Below, in pieces: positions 7,090 through 16,193 of a stretch of DNA of 64,000 nt. The DNA lies in NCBI RefSeq assembly GCF_000821065.1, contig NZ_CDGG01000001.1:4092001-4156000 (forward strand), written 5' to 3'. The first letter of the stretch is position 1; the number at the start of each line of letters is the position of its first letter. The DNA is from Oceanobacillus oncorhynchi (GTDB taxonomy: Bacteria; Bacillota; Bacilli; Bacillales; Amphibacillaceae). Below the pieces are notes generated by a model. It saw only the letters and a list, made by a program, of their open reading frames with translations, did no database searches and was not told where the DNA came from. The translations under genes were made by a program, and so were the position numbers.

Positions 7090-8718
7090 TTAATGGTCTC
7101 CTAAGACGTTCTGAGCAATGTTTACAGCATGATCGCCAATTCGTTCTAAATTACTTATGATATCGACAAAAACGATTCCTGCTGATCCATTACAAGTGCC
7201 TTCATTCATACGGATAATATGGTTTTTACGGAATTTCCGCTCCATTTTATCGATTTGGTCTTCTTTTTGAATAACTTCTAAAGCCGCTTCCCGATCGTTT
7301 GCCTCTAAAGCCTCAACAGCCTGTTTAACTGTCATATACGTTAAATCAAACATTTTGTTGAGATCTTCAATTGCCTGATCTGTCAGCGAAACTTTGTTGG
7401 ACATTTTATAGTCCACCAGTTCAACCACATTCTCAAAATGGTCGCCAATTCGTTCAATATCACGAATTGTACTCATTAAGCTGGTATGTTCTATACTTTC
7501 CGGTTCTGTTAAGTTGGTAGAAGCGATATCCACTAAATACTCCGTTATTTTACGATCCAGATTATTCAGCGCTCCTTCAATTTGCAGAGCCATCTCGGAA
7601 TTTTTCGGATTCTGCGTAGTGACATAACTGTGGGTTTCCTCTAAACCTTGATACGCATATTTCCCCATACGGACAACTTCCATCTTAGCCTGGCCCAGTG
7701 CCAGCGAGGAAGACTGCTGAAGGAAAATAGAATCCAGATGCTTTGGTTTATACTCAATAATGACATCATCTCCAGGCACCAGCTTCGTAATGAGCCATGC
7801 CAAAGCACCGATAAATGGAAATTGAATAACCGTATTTGCGATATTATAGCTTCCATGCGCAAACGCAATGGTCATCTCCGGGTTTAAACTTAAGCTGGAT
7901 TGTAAATAGTAAATAAATTGAGTAAACGGATAGAGCAAGATAATAAAAATAATCGCACCTAGTAAATTAAACGTTACATGTGTATAGGCAGCTCGTTTGG
8001 CAGCAACAGATGTACCTATACTTGCAATAACAGCTGTAATGGTTGTACCGATATTATCGCCAAATAATACAGGAACAGCTGCCTTTAAGTCAACTGCACC
8101 CTGAGCGAATAATCCTTGCAGAATACCAATGGTTGCTGATGAACTTTGTACAATTACAGTAAATACGGTACCAATAACTACTCCGAGAATTGGTGTATCG
8201 CTCATAGAAACTGTCAAATCTTGAAATGCCTGTAAAGAGCGGAGAGGTGTCATCCCGCTGCTCATTAATTCAAGCCCATAAAATAGACCTCCAAAACCGA
8301 ATATCGCCTGTCCTACCGCTACAATTTTTTGCTTCTTAAAGAAAAAGATTGTAAACGCACCTAAAGCTAAAAATAATAACGAATACTCCCCAACATCTAT
8401 TCCAATAATAAAAGCAGTTATGGTTGTACCGATATTCGCTCCCATAATAACACCGATTGCCTGTCTTAATGTCATAAAACCGGCATTGACAAGCCCTACA
8501 GTTAAAACAGTAGTTCCCGAACTGCTCTGAATAAGCACAGTTACAATAATCCCAGCAAGCACACCCAGGAATGGATTGGTTGTAAACCGGTCCAGAATAT
8601 CCCGCAAGTGATCTCCTGCTGATTTTTGGAGTCCATCTCCCATCATTTTTATCCCCATTAGGAATATGCCGATTCCTCCGAGAAATTCAATAATTAAACT
8701 TTGAACATCGATATCCAC
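7090..8718 (-). CDS. Na/Pi cotransporter family protein with PhoU-like C-terminal domain
   Basis: The membrane half carries the two inverted family repeats, each with a QSSS signature (QSSSGTT and QSSSATIG) and a GxNIGTT element (GANIGTT, GDNIGTT), typical of NptA/SLC34-type sodium-phosphate carriers. The last roughly 200 residues form a PhoU-like helical domain with IGDHFENV and IGDHAVNI repeats. I chose the GTG at 8718 (product begins with Val-Asp-Ile-Asp read as Met-Asp-Ile-Asp, 542 residues), because this is where family proteins start and AGAAGGG lies upstream. The frame stays open to an ATG at 8808 without a ribosome site. Likely role: low-affinity phosphate or anion uptake, or phosphate balance linked to c-di-AMP or Pho signalling; substrate not proven. 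Confidence 0.9.
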   Translation of the reverse strand: MDIDVQSLIIEFLGGIGIFLMGIKMMGDGLQKSAGDHLRDILDRFTTNPFLGVLAGIIVTVLIQSSSGTTVLTVGLVNAGFMTLRQAIGVIMGANIGTTITAFIIGIDVGEYSLLFLALGAFTIFFFKKQKIVAVGQAIFGFGGLFYGLELMSSGMTPLRSLQAFQDLTVSMSDTPILGVVIGTVFTVIVQSSSATIGILQGLFAQGAVDLKAAVPVLFGDNIGTTITAVIASIGTSVAAKRAAYTHVTFNLLGAIIFIILLYPFTQFIYYLQSSLSLNPEMTIAFAHGSYNIANTVIQFPFIGALAWLITKLVPGDDVIIEYKPKHLDSIFLQQSSSLALGQAKMEVVRMGKYAYQGLEETHSYVTTQNPKNSEMALQIEGALNNLDRKITEYLVDIASTNLTEPESIEHTSLMSTIRDIERIGDHFENVVELVDYKMSNKVSLTDQAIEDLNKMFDLTYMTVKQAVEALEANDREAALEVIQKEDQIDKMERKFRKNHIIRMNEGTCNGSAGIVFVDIISNLERIGDHAVNIAQNVLGDH

Positions 8719-8926
8719 GAAAACTTCATCCCTTCTACCTCTTATGTAAACTTTTGTAGAATTTTGCGCCTCATTCATTATTGATGATTCTAAAGAGAAT
8801 GTAAACATGTTTGATGAAAAATTTACATAGATTTAATATTTGTTTACATTCGAATAGAAAGGGATGCTTAGTATCTGCTTTTTTCATGAAAATATGTATA
8901 ATATTAGGACCAATCGCATACAAATA

Positions 8927-8961
8927 CAGGATTCATCTCCAGCTTTATGAAATGAATCCTG
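8927..8961 (-). terminator. Probable terminator downstream of the NfeD-like gene
   Basis: CAGGATTCAT pairs perfectly with ATGAATCCTG around a 15-base loop. The minus-strand tail GTATTTG is only weakly T-rich. Confidence 0.5.
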
Positions 8962-8996
8962 TTTCAGGGTTATTCTATTTAATTACGAACTATTAA

Positions 8997-9641
8997 TTAA
9001 TCTTCTTTAAGCTCCTCTATCCGGACACTGGTTCCATCCACTGCCACTACTTTAATCGGCGTTCCTTTTTTAATCCAGCGTCCGCCAGATACAGCACTGT
9101 AATGTTTTTTATTCACTTCAATCGTACCGGAAGGTCTAAAATCGGTCAGCGCAACGCCTTCTTCTCCCAGCAAAGCTTCATACTCTTTACTGAGCGAGCT
9201 GTAGCCCTGTTCATTTGTAAGCTGGTCCATTAAAGCGATTTTCGTCCACATCTGTCTCCGTTTAAATACTTTTAAAAACGCCAGAGATGAAAATGCTCCA
9301 ATGACGATACTGATTACCGCATAAAGACCGTTTGCAAAATCCGGCTGCGGCAATGCAACGGCAACGATCATCAAAACCAGTCCAATTGTAGCCAAGGTTC
9401 CATCGTTCAACACTTTGCCATCAATAATAATCAGTAATATTCCCAGGAAGTATATAATAAACATGAGTAAGACCGAATTGGTTTCTGTGTATACCGTAAA
9501 ATAAACAGTTATAAATCCCAGCCCTAATACACCAAATATACCACGCATATTTACAAACATTTCACCTAATATAAATAAAGTTCCAAAAAATAAGGCAAGA
9601 AATCCAACCCATTGTAATTCAACCACGTCCATACCATTCAC
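8997..9641 (-). CDS. NfeD-like membrane protein without protease domain
   Basis: The 214-residue protein has about five membrane helices in residues 12-130, followed by a cytosolic domain whose end (GTIEVNKKHYSAVSGG, KKGTPIKVVAVDG) is the OB-fold-like NfeD C-terminal domain. Full-length NfeD proteins begin with a ClpP-like serine protease region; that part is missing here, so it belongs to the short NfeD class. Such proteins usually partner with flotillins, but no flotillin gene adjoins it; the floA/nfeD pair is 25 kb away. GAGAGGGTG precedes the ATG. Role in membrane organisation is inferred. Confidence 0.85.
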   Translation of the reverse strand: MNGMDVVELQWVGFLALFFGTLFILGEMFVNMRGIFGVLGLGFITVYFTVYTETNSVLLMFIIYFLGILLIIIDGKVLNDGTLATIGLVLMIVAVALPQPDFANGLYAVISIVIGAFSSLAFLKVFKRRQMWTKIALMDQLTNEQGYSSLSKEYEALLGEEGVALTDFRPSGTIEVNKKHYSAVSGGRWIKKGTPIKVVAVDGTSVRIEELKED

Positions 9642-9764
9642 ACCCTCTCGTTGCCCTGCTTATCATGTATATATAAAAACGATAAGAAGGACTTTTTTGA
9701 CATCCTCTTCTATATTATATGTACGTATGAGGAAAGAAAATAGTTTCATTAAAGGAGATTTTTT

Positions 9765-10091
9765 ATGGAATTTTTGCGTAGAATTTCCCTGATTACGTTT
9801 ATTATATTAGTTGCAGTCAGTATTTTTCAAGACTTAGCTCATTCAGACGGGACAACCTCCGTTTCAAATAATGAAAATTTGGAACTGCCTCCTTTTGAAG
9901 CTGTTCCGGTAAAAGTAAATCCTGGAGATACGGTTCTCAGTATTACAGAAGAAATCCAAACCATAACGGTCAACACTGTCTCTGTTGAGAATATTTTAAA
10001 GGCTTTTGAATCATTGAACCCAAACATCTCCTCCAATGACATCCATGTACATGAAGTTTACTATTTCCCACAATTTCAAGAGGAGCATTAG
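9765..10091 (+). CDS. Small exported protein with LysM-like end (YqfZ-type)
   Basis: The 108-residue product has a signal-peptide-like or anchor segment at about residues 7-22 (ISLITFIILVAVSIF). The rest is exported and ends in VNPGDTVLSITEEI and NPNISSNDIHVHEVYYFP, which follow the LysM pattern of a GDTV start and a closing proline-containing strand, though divergent. The position next to the yqfX- and yqfT-type genes matches yqfZ of B. subtilis, reported as sporulation-associated. An AAAGGAG site precedes the ATG. It is transcribed alone and closed by a hairpin terminator. Function: probably peptidoglycan contact; not established. Confidence 0.75.
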   Translation: MEFLRRISLITFIILVAVSIFQDLAHSDGTTSVSNNENLELPPFEAVPVKVNPGDTVLSITEEIQTITVNTVSVENILKAFESLNPNISSNDIHVHEVYYFPQFQEEH

Positions 10092-10139
10092 AAAAAGCAA
10101 ACATCCGCTTTATTTTTCAAAGTGAATGCTTGCTTTTTA
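10092..10139 (+). terminator. Terminator of the yqfZ-type gene, bidirectional
   Basis: AAAAAGCAA ... TTGCTTTTT with inner CAT/ATG and CTTT/AAAG pairs forms a long imperfect stem immediately after the stop codon. It could also serve the convergent minus-strand gene. Confidence 0.75.
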
Positions 10140-10189
10140 TTATGAAATGCAGCTTTTTGCTAAATAATTTTAATGCTTAGAAATGCCGC

Positions 10190-10558
10190 CTAGGAAAAGA
10201 AAGGGATAATGAAAAAAGCGGAAATCAAAGAAAGAGCTCCTGCTATAATTCCGATAATACCAAGAATATTTGTCCCTCTGCTTCGTGCTACAAACCCGAA
10301 TACAATGCTGGCGGCTCCTAAAATAACCGGCCAGGTAAAAAATGAAATAATTGCTAAGATGATACTTCCCCATCCATATATTGTCCCCGGGTTAAAGCTT
10401 TTCTCATCTTCAAATTCCAACAGGTTGGCATCGGTTAATTCTGTTGAAAATTCTTCCATTCTTTTGCTGTCTAACTGTTCATTTGTATGTTCATGCTGTG
10501 GTCTTTGTCCATGGTTCGGCATATCCTGTATACGTTTGTCTTTATCATTATCATTCAT
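10190..10558 (-). CDS. Small two-helix membrane protein (YqfX-type)
   Basis: In this 122-residue protein the first 55 residues are hydrophilic and charged, rich in Asp, Glu, His and Gln. They are followed by two or three membrane helices (WGSIILAIISFFTWPVIL and ILGIIGIIAGALSLISAF) with the pattern of small DUF4190-like proteins. Position between yqfZ-type and yqfT genes matches B. subtilis yqfX. The genes ispG, zur and yqfU, which accompany it in B. subtilis, are not here. Function unknown. Confidence 0.75.
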   Translation of the reverse strand: MNDNDKDKRIQDMPNHGQRPQHEHTNEQLDSKRMEEFSTELTDANLLEFEDEKSFNPGTIYGWGSIILAIISFFTWPVILGAASIVFGFVARSRGTNILGIIGIIAGALSLISAFFIIPFFS

Positions 10559-10726
10559 GAGATAAACTCCTTATACTTTAGAATTATATGATTAGCATAC
10601 GGAATCTACAGGTTTTCATACAGGTATCATGCGGAATTTTTAGCAAAGAATGGTATAATCTTTTTGTTGTCTGCATATATTTACATGATGGAAGAAAATA
10701 AGAGGATATTCAAAAGGAGGGATGAT

Positions 10727-11014
10727 ATGTCTTTCTTTATCAAAGAAATGATTAAAAATAAACTGCGTAAATTAACCCCAGATGAAATTTTACATTATAG
10801 TGCCGAATACGGCTTTGCTATCACACGTACACAAGCAGACCAGATTGTACATTATTTAAGAACTTCTGCACCTAATCCATTTGACCAGGCAGATCGTGAC
10901 CGCTTTATGATGGAGCTTACAAAAATCACGGATCAGAAAACAGCAGCAGCAGCACAGCAGTTAATGGATGAGGTCATTAAATCATATGGGATGGAGCATT
11001 TATTTGAAAACTAA
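10727..11014 (+). CDS. yqfT: YqfT family protein (DUF2624)
   Basis: This 95-residue soluble protein starts at the ATG behind AAAAGGAGGG. An in-frame start at 10664 lacks a ribosome site. The opening MSFFIKEMIKNKLRKLT and the helical middle (ADQIVHYLRTSAPNPFDQ) match the short YqfT family next to nfo in Bacillus. It looks all-helical with no membrane part. Function unknown. Upstream, within its ribosome site region, lies one copy of the recurring motif TTTTGAATATCCTC in reverse orientation (10702-10716). A terminator follows at 11031. Confidence 0.85.
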   Translation: MSFFIKEMIKNKLRKLTPDEILHYSAEYGFAITRTQADQIVHYLRTSAPNPFDQADRDRFMMELTKITDQKTAAAAQQLMDEVIKSYGMEHLFEN

Positions 11015-11030
11015 AACCGGCTGAAATTAA

Positions 11031-11072
11031 AAAAGATGAGCATTCCCATATATAGGGTGCTCATCTTTCTTA
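11031..11072 (+). terminator. Terminator of yqfT
   Basis: AAAGATGAGCA pairs with TGCTCATCTTT around a 15-base loop, with T-rich sequence after it. Confidence 0.8.
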
Positions 11073-11096
11073 ATTTATCATGATTAATTGACCATA

Positions 11097-11130
11097 AACC
11101 CCCGCTGAATAAAGTTTGATTTTATACGGG
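11097..11130 (-). terminator. Possible terminator of nfo
   Basis: CCCG-TATAAAA ... TTTATTCAG-CGGG hairpin lies on the minus strand directly after the nfo stop, with a short G/T-rich tail. A closely similar hairpin with the shared core GGCTGAATAAAG lies after yqzL at 26146-26184. Confidence 0.45.
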
Positions 11131-11131
11131 A

Positions 11132-12025
11132 CTAGCCTTCCATAATGATTTCCTTTAAATTCTCTTGAAAATCACCTTCGCGCAGCATTGCTATTTCATA
11201 CTTGTACGGTGCTTTTTTATTTTTCTTATCTGTGCCTACATAAGGTGTTTCAAGGATTTTAGGAAGCTCGCTAAGCTGCGGATGATGAACAACCTTATGG
11301 AGGGCATCAAAGCCAATGTAGCCAAAACCGATGTTTTCATGACGGTCTTTATGAGCTCCGCGGTCATTTTTACTGTCATTGACATGGACTACTTTCAGAC
11401 GGTCTAATCCGACGATTTTATCAAATGAATTCAATACCCCATCAAAATCATTGACGAGGTCATAGCCTGCATCATGAATATGACATGTATCCAAACAAAC
11501 AGAGAGATGTTCATTGTGCGTAACACCAGAAATAATTTCAGCCAGTTCTTCAAATGTACGGCCCATTTCGGAGCCTTTTCCAGCCATTGTTTCTAATGCA
11601 ATTTGAACATCATTTTTTTGTTCAAGCACTTCATTTAATCCTTCGATAATTTTCGGAATACCCTTGTCGGGGCCTTCTCTCACATGCGCTCCCGGATGAA
11701 GTACGATTTGTTTTGCCCCCAGAGCCTCGGTACGTTCGATTTCACTCCGCAGAAAATTAACGCCCAATTCAAATGTCTCCGGTTTTACCGTGTTGCCGAT
11801 ATTAATAATATACGGCGCATGCACAACAATGTCAGCTATTCCATGAGATGCCATATGTTCTAATCCAGCTTCAATATTTAATTCTTCAATCGGCTTTCTT
11901 CTTGTGTTCTGCGGTGCGCCTGTATAAATCATAAAGGTATTTGCCCCGTAGGAAGCAGCTTCTTCGCTGGATCCTAATAACATTTTCTTGCCATTCATTG
12001 AAACATGAGAACCGATTTTCACCAT
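11132..12025 (-). CDS. nfo: Endonuclease IV, AP endonuclease
   Basis: The enzyme cuts the backbone 5' of abasic sites in base excision repair. The 297 residues form a TIM barrel with all three-zinc ligands visible: His69 (VVHAPY), His110 (LHPGAH), Glu145 (ALETMAGKG), Asp179 and His182 ([13 protein letters not shown]), His214 (VVHVNDSK), Asp227 and His229 (DRHENIG), Glu259 (ILETPY). AGGAGG precedes the ATG. It lies 11 bases after cshB and is probably cotranscribed with it, as in B. subtilis, where Nfo is also packaged into spores. Confidence 0.97.
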   Translation of the reverse strand: MVKIGSHVSMNGKKMLLGSSEEAASYGANTFMIYTGAPQNTRRKPIEELNIEAGLEHMASHGIADIVVHAPYIINIGNTVKPETFELGVNFLRSEIERTEALGAKQIVLHPGAHVREGPDKGIPKIIEGLNEVLEQKNDVQIALETMAGKGSEMGRTFEELAEIISGVTHNEHLSVCLDTCHIHDAGYDLVNDFDGVLNSFDKIVGLDRLKVVHVNDSKNDRGAHKDRHENIGFGYIGFDALHKVVHHPQLSELPKILETPYVGTDKKNKKAPYKYEIAMLREGDFQENLKEIIMEG

Positions 12026-12036
12026 ATTTATTCCTC

Positions 12037-13350
12037 CTAACGCTTCTTCCTGTTTTGCTCTTTTGTCAGCTGTCTTTTAATTTGTTGTTGCTGCTGCTTT
12101 TGTTTTTTCTTATAGCCCGGCTTTACTTTCTTTGCTTTTCTTACGCGCTTCCACGCTTCCCGGTCATTACTTGTGTCTTCAGTTTTCCGGCGTGTTCTTT
12201 CATTCCAGGATTTATCCTCGGTCCATTCACCCTGCTTAACCTCTACGAACGAGAACGTGAGTCCCTTTTGCTCCAATCTTTCGATTAAACGGGCGTCCTC
12301 TTCGCTGTAAATACTGACTGCTGTGCCCTCTAGTCCGGCTCGTGCTGTCCTGCCGACACGATGAATATAAAAATGCTCTTCTTTTGGAAGCTGGGCATTA
12401 ATTACATGGCTGACACCCTTGATATCAATTCCCCTTGAAGCTAAATCTGTTGCGACTACGTATTGATAGCGCAGCTGCTGTATCTCTTTCAATACACGCT
12501 TTCTCTCCCGGGGCGTCAGACCGCCATGAATGACACCAACATCCAAGCCATAGCCTCCAAGCGCTTCTGCCAGCTCATTAGCCTGTTGTTTCCCATTTGT
12601 AAATACCAGCGCTAAATAGGGATGGATTGTCTTGGAAATATCCCAAATAATCTTCGCTTCATCCCGATGCTTTTTCAGAATAAGCCGATGCTCCATCGTT
12701 TCCGGAGAAAAATGCTCTTCCATTTTAATATATTCCGGATTTCTTAAATATTTTTTAAAGAAATGCTGTAAGCGCTGTGGAATAGTTGCCGAGAAGACCA
12801 GCAGCTGAATATCCTGCTTCGCGCGTACTAATAATTGATCTACTTCTTCAATAAAGCCTAAATCAAGCATCAAGTCCGCCTCGTCAATCACAAACGATTC
12901 CGCACTATAGATGGATAATGCTCCATCCTTTACCAAATCTAAAATTCTCCCTGGTGTCCCCACCACAATCATTGGCGGTGTTTTTAATTTCTCAATTGCC
13001 TTTTGTTTATCGGTACCGCCGACAAGCAGCTTGGCTGTCCATTTTTCTGTCTTATCCGCAATTGTAATGATTTTCCTTACTTCATTGTAAAGCTGTGTTG
13101 CCAGTTCCCTTGTTGGCGCAGTAATTACAAACTGCACTTTCTTTTGATTCTCATCCAGCTGTTGAAACATCGGCAATAAAAATGCATGCGATTTGCCGGA
13201 ACCGGTCCGGGATTGACCAATAACACTTTTTCCATCCAAGATAGCAGGTATTACTTTTTCTTGGATTGCAGTCGGATTTCTAAAATCCAATTCTTGAATA
13301 ATATCCTGGATATCCATATCCAGGGATAGTTCTGCAAATGTTTTTTCCAT
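12037..13350 (-). CDS. cshB: DEAD-box RNA helicase CshB-type
   Basis: An ATP-dependent RNA helicase of 437 residues. The start is the ATG behind AAAGGAGGG; an in-frame start at 13407 lacks one. Motifs run in order: Q-motif FRNPTAIQ, Walker A SRTGSGKS (47-54), PTREL, DEAD (156-159), SAT (187-189), then the second RecA domain with ARGID-like ASRGID and [10 protein letters not shown]. The carboxyl tail is a Lys/Arg/Gln-rich RNA-binding extension. In B. subtilis CshB acts in RNA remodelling and cold growth. The neighbour nfo follows in the same unit. Confidence 0.95.
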   Translation of the reverse strand: MEKTFAELSLDMDIQDIIQELDFRNPTAIQEKVIPAILDGKSVIGQSRTGSGKSHAFLLPMFQQLDENQKKVQFVITAPTRELATQLYNEVRKIITIADKTEKWTAKLLVGGTDKQKAIEKLKTPPMIVVGTPGRILDLVKDGALSIYSAESFVIDEADLMLDLGFIEEVDQLLVRAKQDIQLLVFSATIPQRLQHFFKKYLRNPEYIKMEEHFSPETMEHRLILKKHRDEAKIIWDISKTIHPYLALVFTNGKQQANELAEALGGYGLDVGVIHGGLTPRERKRVLKEIQQLRYQYVVATDLASRGIDIKGVSHVINAQLPKEEHFYIHRVGRTARAGLEGTAVSIYSEEDARLIERLEQKGLTFSFVEVKQGEWTEDKSWNERTRRKTEDTSNDREAWKRVRKAKKVKPGYKKKQKQQQQQIKRQLTKEQNRKKR

Positions 13351-13779
13351 CTGTTTCCCTCCTTTGAAATCTTTTCTATAATAAGTTGAAATAAAACGAA
13401 ACTTCACTCAGCGGAAGTTTTTGTTCTTCCAACGCTTTCAGGTTAATAGCCAGCCGCTACGAAAAAAAACTACGCTAGTTAGATTTTTACTACCTATTTA
13501 TAACAAACATAAAATTCATTAACCTGACAACATTGGTTTATATTCTTCACCCACTGAGAGTTAGTTGAGTGATTCAAGGAGCTAGCATCCGTTATCTCCC
13601 GCCTAAATACAAATACATTTATTTTTACGTTTTATTTTAAGGCGGGAGTTTTACGGACAGTTCTCCGTGATAAATATCCAGCCTATGACATTTTCTACCA
13701 CGTGTTATAGAGGGAGACCTCAAAAACACTATGCTGGTTAAAATGCTTATCACTCAAATAAATCATTTAACTATCTATT
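13351..13779. other. Gene-free region rich in inverted repeats
   Basis: No coding frame is supported. It holds a perfect CTCCCGCCT/AGGCGGGAG inverted repeat (13596-13604 and 13640-13648), a small ACGGA/TCCGT hairpin (13653-13668), and a 9-base inverted pair TTGAGTGAT/ATCACTCAA (13565 and 13749) that could bound a roughly 190-base element. The stretch AATAGCCAGCCGCTACG at 13445-13461 recurs, inverted, near 55805. Confidence 0.5.
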
Positions 13780-14898
13780 TCACATAAATACGAACGGGTC
13801 TGTATTTACTTCAGATACATAAACCTTTGACCTGAATGCAGGTATTTCCTGTATAAGTTTTTCCTTGGTTGCTGTTTTCATTATCTTCTCGATATAATGA
13901 CCGGCATCAATGACTGTCAGTCCCATCTGCTCTGCATCTTGAGCAGCGTGAAATGTCATATCTCCTGTAATATATACATCCGCTTTTTTTCGGAGCGCAT
14001 GACTGACATATTTCTCCCCGCTTCCTCCCAGGACAGCAACTTTTTTTACATTCTTTTCTATATTACCAGAAACACGCACGCGAGGCATGTCTAAATTCTT
14101 TTTCACCGTTTCAATGAATGCCTTCATTGAAACCGGGGATTCCAGGACACCAAAGCGTCCGATTCCAATCGACTGTCCTTTATTTTCCAATGGATACATA
14201 TCATAAGCCGGTTCTTCATAAGGATGGGCTGAAATAACAGCATCTATCACCCTGGCTAGATTTTTCTTAGGAACAACGGCTTCCAGCTTCTTTTCATCGA
14301 CAAAAGTCATTTCATTCTGCTCGCCAATATACGGGACAGCCTGCTCTGACGGAAGAAAAGTCCCTTGTCCGGCGCTTTGAAAGGTGCAATGACTGTAATC
14401 GCCAATTTGGCCAGCTCCGCCCTGATGCAGAGCATCCCGTAATTCCTGTACATGCGACTCTGGAACAAAAACAACAATTTTAAGCAGCGACTCTTGTTCT
14501 AACACTTCTAAGGGTTCTTTATTTTTCAATTCAAGGGCGCCACTTAATAAATCATTTACACCACCCTCGGCGATATCCAGATTGGTATGTGCAGCAAAGA
14601 CCGTTATATCGTTTTTTAAAAGCTTTTGTACCACTCTCCCCTTCGGATGATCGACATTAATCTGTTTTAAAGGCTGAAACAGCAAAGGGTGATGGGCAAT
14701 AATCAAATTCGCCCCTTTTTCAATTGCTTCATCAACTACTTCCTCCGTCACATCCAGTGTAATCAGAATTTGAGATGTCGTATCATGAAACCGTCCAGTC
14801 TGTAAACCGATATTATCCCAATGATAGGCAAAACTTTTCGGTGCCCAGCTGTCCATAATCCGAAAAAAATCAGCGTGTTTCGTCGTTTGTTCCTTCAT
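13780..14898 (-). CDS. yqfO: Nif3-like dinuclear metal-centre protein YqfO
   Basis: The 372-residue protein of the Nif3/GTP cyclohydrolase I type 2 family has a split Nif3 domain (residues about 1-125 and 240-372) with an inserted PII-like domain in the middle (about 130-230, ending HPYEEPAYD). Likely metal ligands are seen in IIAHHPLLF (His69, His70), FAAHTNLD, and the C-terminal DAGHYIEK. The start is the ATG at 14898 with AAGGAGG nine bases before it; a TTG two codons earlier would be too close. It overlaps the trmK end by 29 bases, so the two are translationally coupled. Cellular role unsettled. Confidence 0.93.
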   Translation of the reverse strand: MKEQTTKHADFFRIMDSWAPKSFAYHWDNIGLQTGRFHDTTSQILITLDVTEEVVDEAIEKGANLIIAHHPLLFQPLKQINVDHPKGRVVQKLLKNDITVFAAHTNLDIAEGGVNDLLSGALELKNKEPLEVLEQESLLKIVVFVPESHVQELRDALHQGGAGQIGDYSHCTFQSAGQGTFLPSEQAVPYIGEQNEMTFVDEKKLEAVVPKKNLARVIDAVISAHPYEEPAYDMYPLENKGQSIGIGRFGVLESPVSMKAFIETVKKNLDMPRVRVSGNIEKNVKKVAVLGGSGEKYVSHALRKKADVYITGDMTFHAAQDAEQMGLTVIDAGHYIEKIMKTATKEKLIQEIPAFRSKVYVSEVNTDPFVFM

Positions 14899-15613
14899 GA
14901 TCAAGTTCCTCCTTCATCCAGTATAATTCTGTTTGGAAATCAGCTATTTTCTCATGATTTATTTGCTTTGCCTGCTGCATTTGCAAAATGATTCGTTCGA
15001 TATTCATTATTTCCTGTGACCACTTTTTAATAAAAGCAGCATTCTTCTCTTTCATTAAATAGGGACCTAATAAAAGCTGCCTGCCCTTCTTCAGTTCATT
15101 ATCGCTGTATGGTGAAGAGGCTTCTGTATAACGATCCGCAACAAGCACTTCATAGATATGTCCCTGCTCATCCACAATCTCTTCTGCTCTCAGTATAAAA
15201 TCATTTTGATCAAACCATCGTCTGACTGCTCTTGCGTCTACATTAGGCTGTGCAATAATTCGTTCAGCAGATTTAGCAATAGGAGCATGGTTTTCTAAGA
15301 TGGAAGTAATCAATCCTCCGCCCATCCCTGCAATGACGATTTGTTTGACCTCGCCTTCATTTATGACAGATAAACCATCTCCTAAACGGGCATCGATTCG
15401 TTCCTCTAATTGATGAAATCGAATTGTTTTTTTGGCGCTGTCTAAAGGCCCTTGATTCACTTCTCCGGCAATAGCGCTTGCTGTTTTATCTCTTTGGCAG
15501 ACATAGGCAGGCAGATATGCATGATCTGAACCAATATCTGCGAAATGCGCTCCCTGAGGCAGATATTCAGCAACTATTTTCAAACGATTCGATAGGGTGA
15601 CATTCTGGTTCAT
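14870..15613 (-). CDS. trmK: tRNA (adenine22-N1)-methyltransferase
   Basis: The product methylates N1 of A22 in the D-loop of certain tRNAs using S-adenosylmethionine. It has 247 residues. The SAM-binding motif ADIGSDHAYLP lies at about 25-35, the catalytic-region motif IAGMGGGLI near residue 96, and a coiled-coil-like C-terminal extension follows, as in B. subtilis TrmK (YqfN). The ATG at 15613 has AAAGGAG eight bases upstream; an in-frame start at 15658 lacks a site. It is coupled to yqfO. Confidence 0.94.
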   Translation of the reverse strand: MNQNVTLSNRLKIVAEYLPQGAHFADIGSDHAYLPAYVCQRDKTASAIAGEVNQGPLDSAKKTIRFHQLEERIDARLGDGLSVINEGEVKQIVIAGMGGGLITSILENHAPIAKSAERIIAQPNVDARAVRRWFDQNDFILRAEEIVDEQGHIYEVLVADRYTEASSPYSDNELKKGRQLLLGPYLMKEKNAAFIKKWSQEIMNIERIILQMQQAKQINHEKIADFQTELYWMKEELDHEGTNDETR

Positions 15614-15661
15614 TATTTGTTCTCCTTTTAAAGACAGTTCTTTTCTGTATTTCTCCAATAA

Positions 15662-15694
15662 GAAAAGCTTTCTGTACGAATCAGAAAGCTTTCA
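15662..15694 (-). terminator. Terminator of cccA
   Basis: GAAAGCTTTCTG pairs with CAGAAAGCTTTTC around ATTCGTA, followed by TTATT on the minus strand. Confidence 0.75.
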
Positions 15695-15710
15695 TTTCTT
15701 TTATTATATA

Positions 15711-16112
15711 TTATTCATGCTCGCTTAACCACTCGCTGAGTGCATCTAATTCTTCACCTGCAAGCTGAGGGAAAGCCGGCATGCCTCCGTCAGTTCCATT
15801 TTCAATGATATCAGCAATTTCTTCTTGAGAATAAGTGCTTCCAACTTGTGTTAAATCAGGAGCAGAACCACTTGCTAAATCTTGACCATGACAGCTGGCA
15901 CAATTGGATTGGAAAACCTCTTCTCCAGCATCAGCACTGGTAGACTCGCCGCCTTCTTCTCCTCCTTCTGCCTCTTCTGTCTGTTCTCCACCATTTTCTT
16001 CAGCATCTTGAATAGCCTGTCTTTGATCAATACCAATTACAGAAATAATAATGACAGCTATCAGCCCCAGCCCGGCAATAATTGCATATGGTATAACCGG
16101 ATTCTTTTTCAT
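15711..16112 (-). CDS. cccA: Membrane-anchored cytochrome c550
   Basis: A small electron carrier on the outer face of the membrane. It has 133 residues: an amino-terminal membrane anchor (about 7-27), an acidic Glu/Gly linker (36-62), and a class I cytochrome c domain with heme attachment motif CASCH (Cys71, Cys74, His75). Met111 in GGMPAFP is the probable axial ligand. In B. subtilis the homologue donates electrons to caa3-type oxidase or other acceptors. Position next to sigA is conserved. GGAGG-type ribosome site precedes the ATG. Confidence 0.95.
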   Translation of the reverse strand: MKKNPVIPYAIIAGLGLIAVIIISVIGIDQRQAIQDAEENGGEQTEEAEGGEEGGESTSADAGEEVFQSNCASCHGQDLASGSAPDLTQVGSTYSQEEIADIIENGTDGGMPAFPQLAGEELDALSEWLSEHE

Positions 16113-16193
16113 TACGCTTCCTCCTTATGTAATCCAAATATTATAAATTAATACTACTATTAGTTTACTCGAAATCTAAAAATTTTTAAAGGA

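Noticed and set aside
13351-13779. CRISPR array or phage attachment site in the repeat-rich gap
   Set aside because: Repeats are inverted, not regularly spaced direct repeats, and no integrase or tRNA is adjacent.
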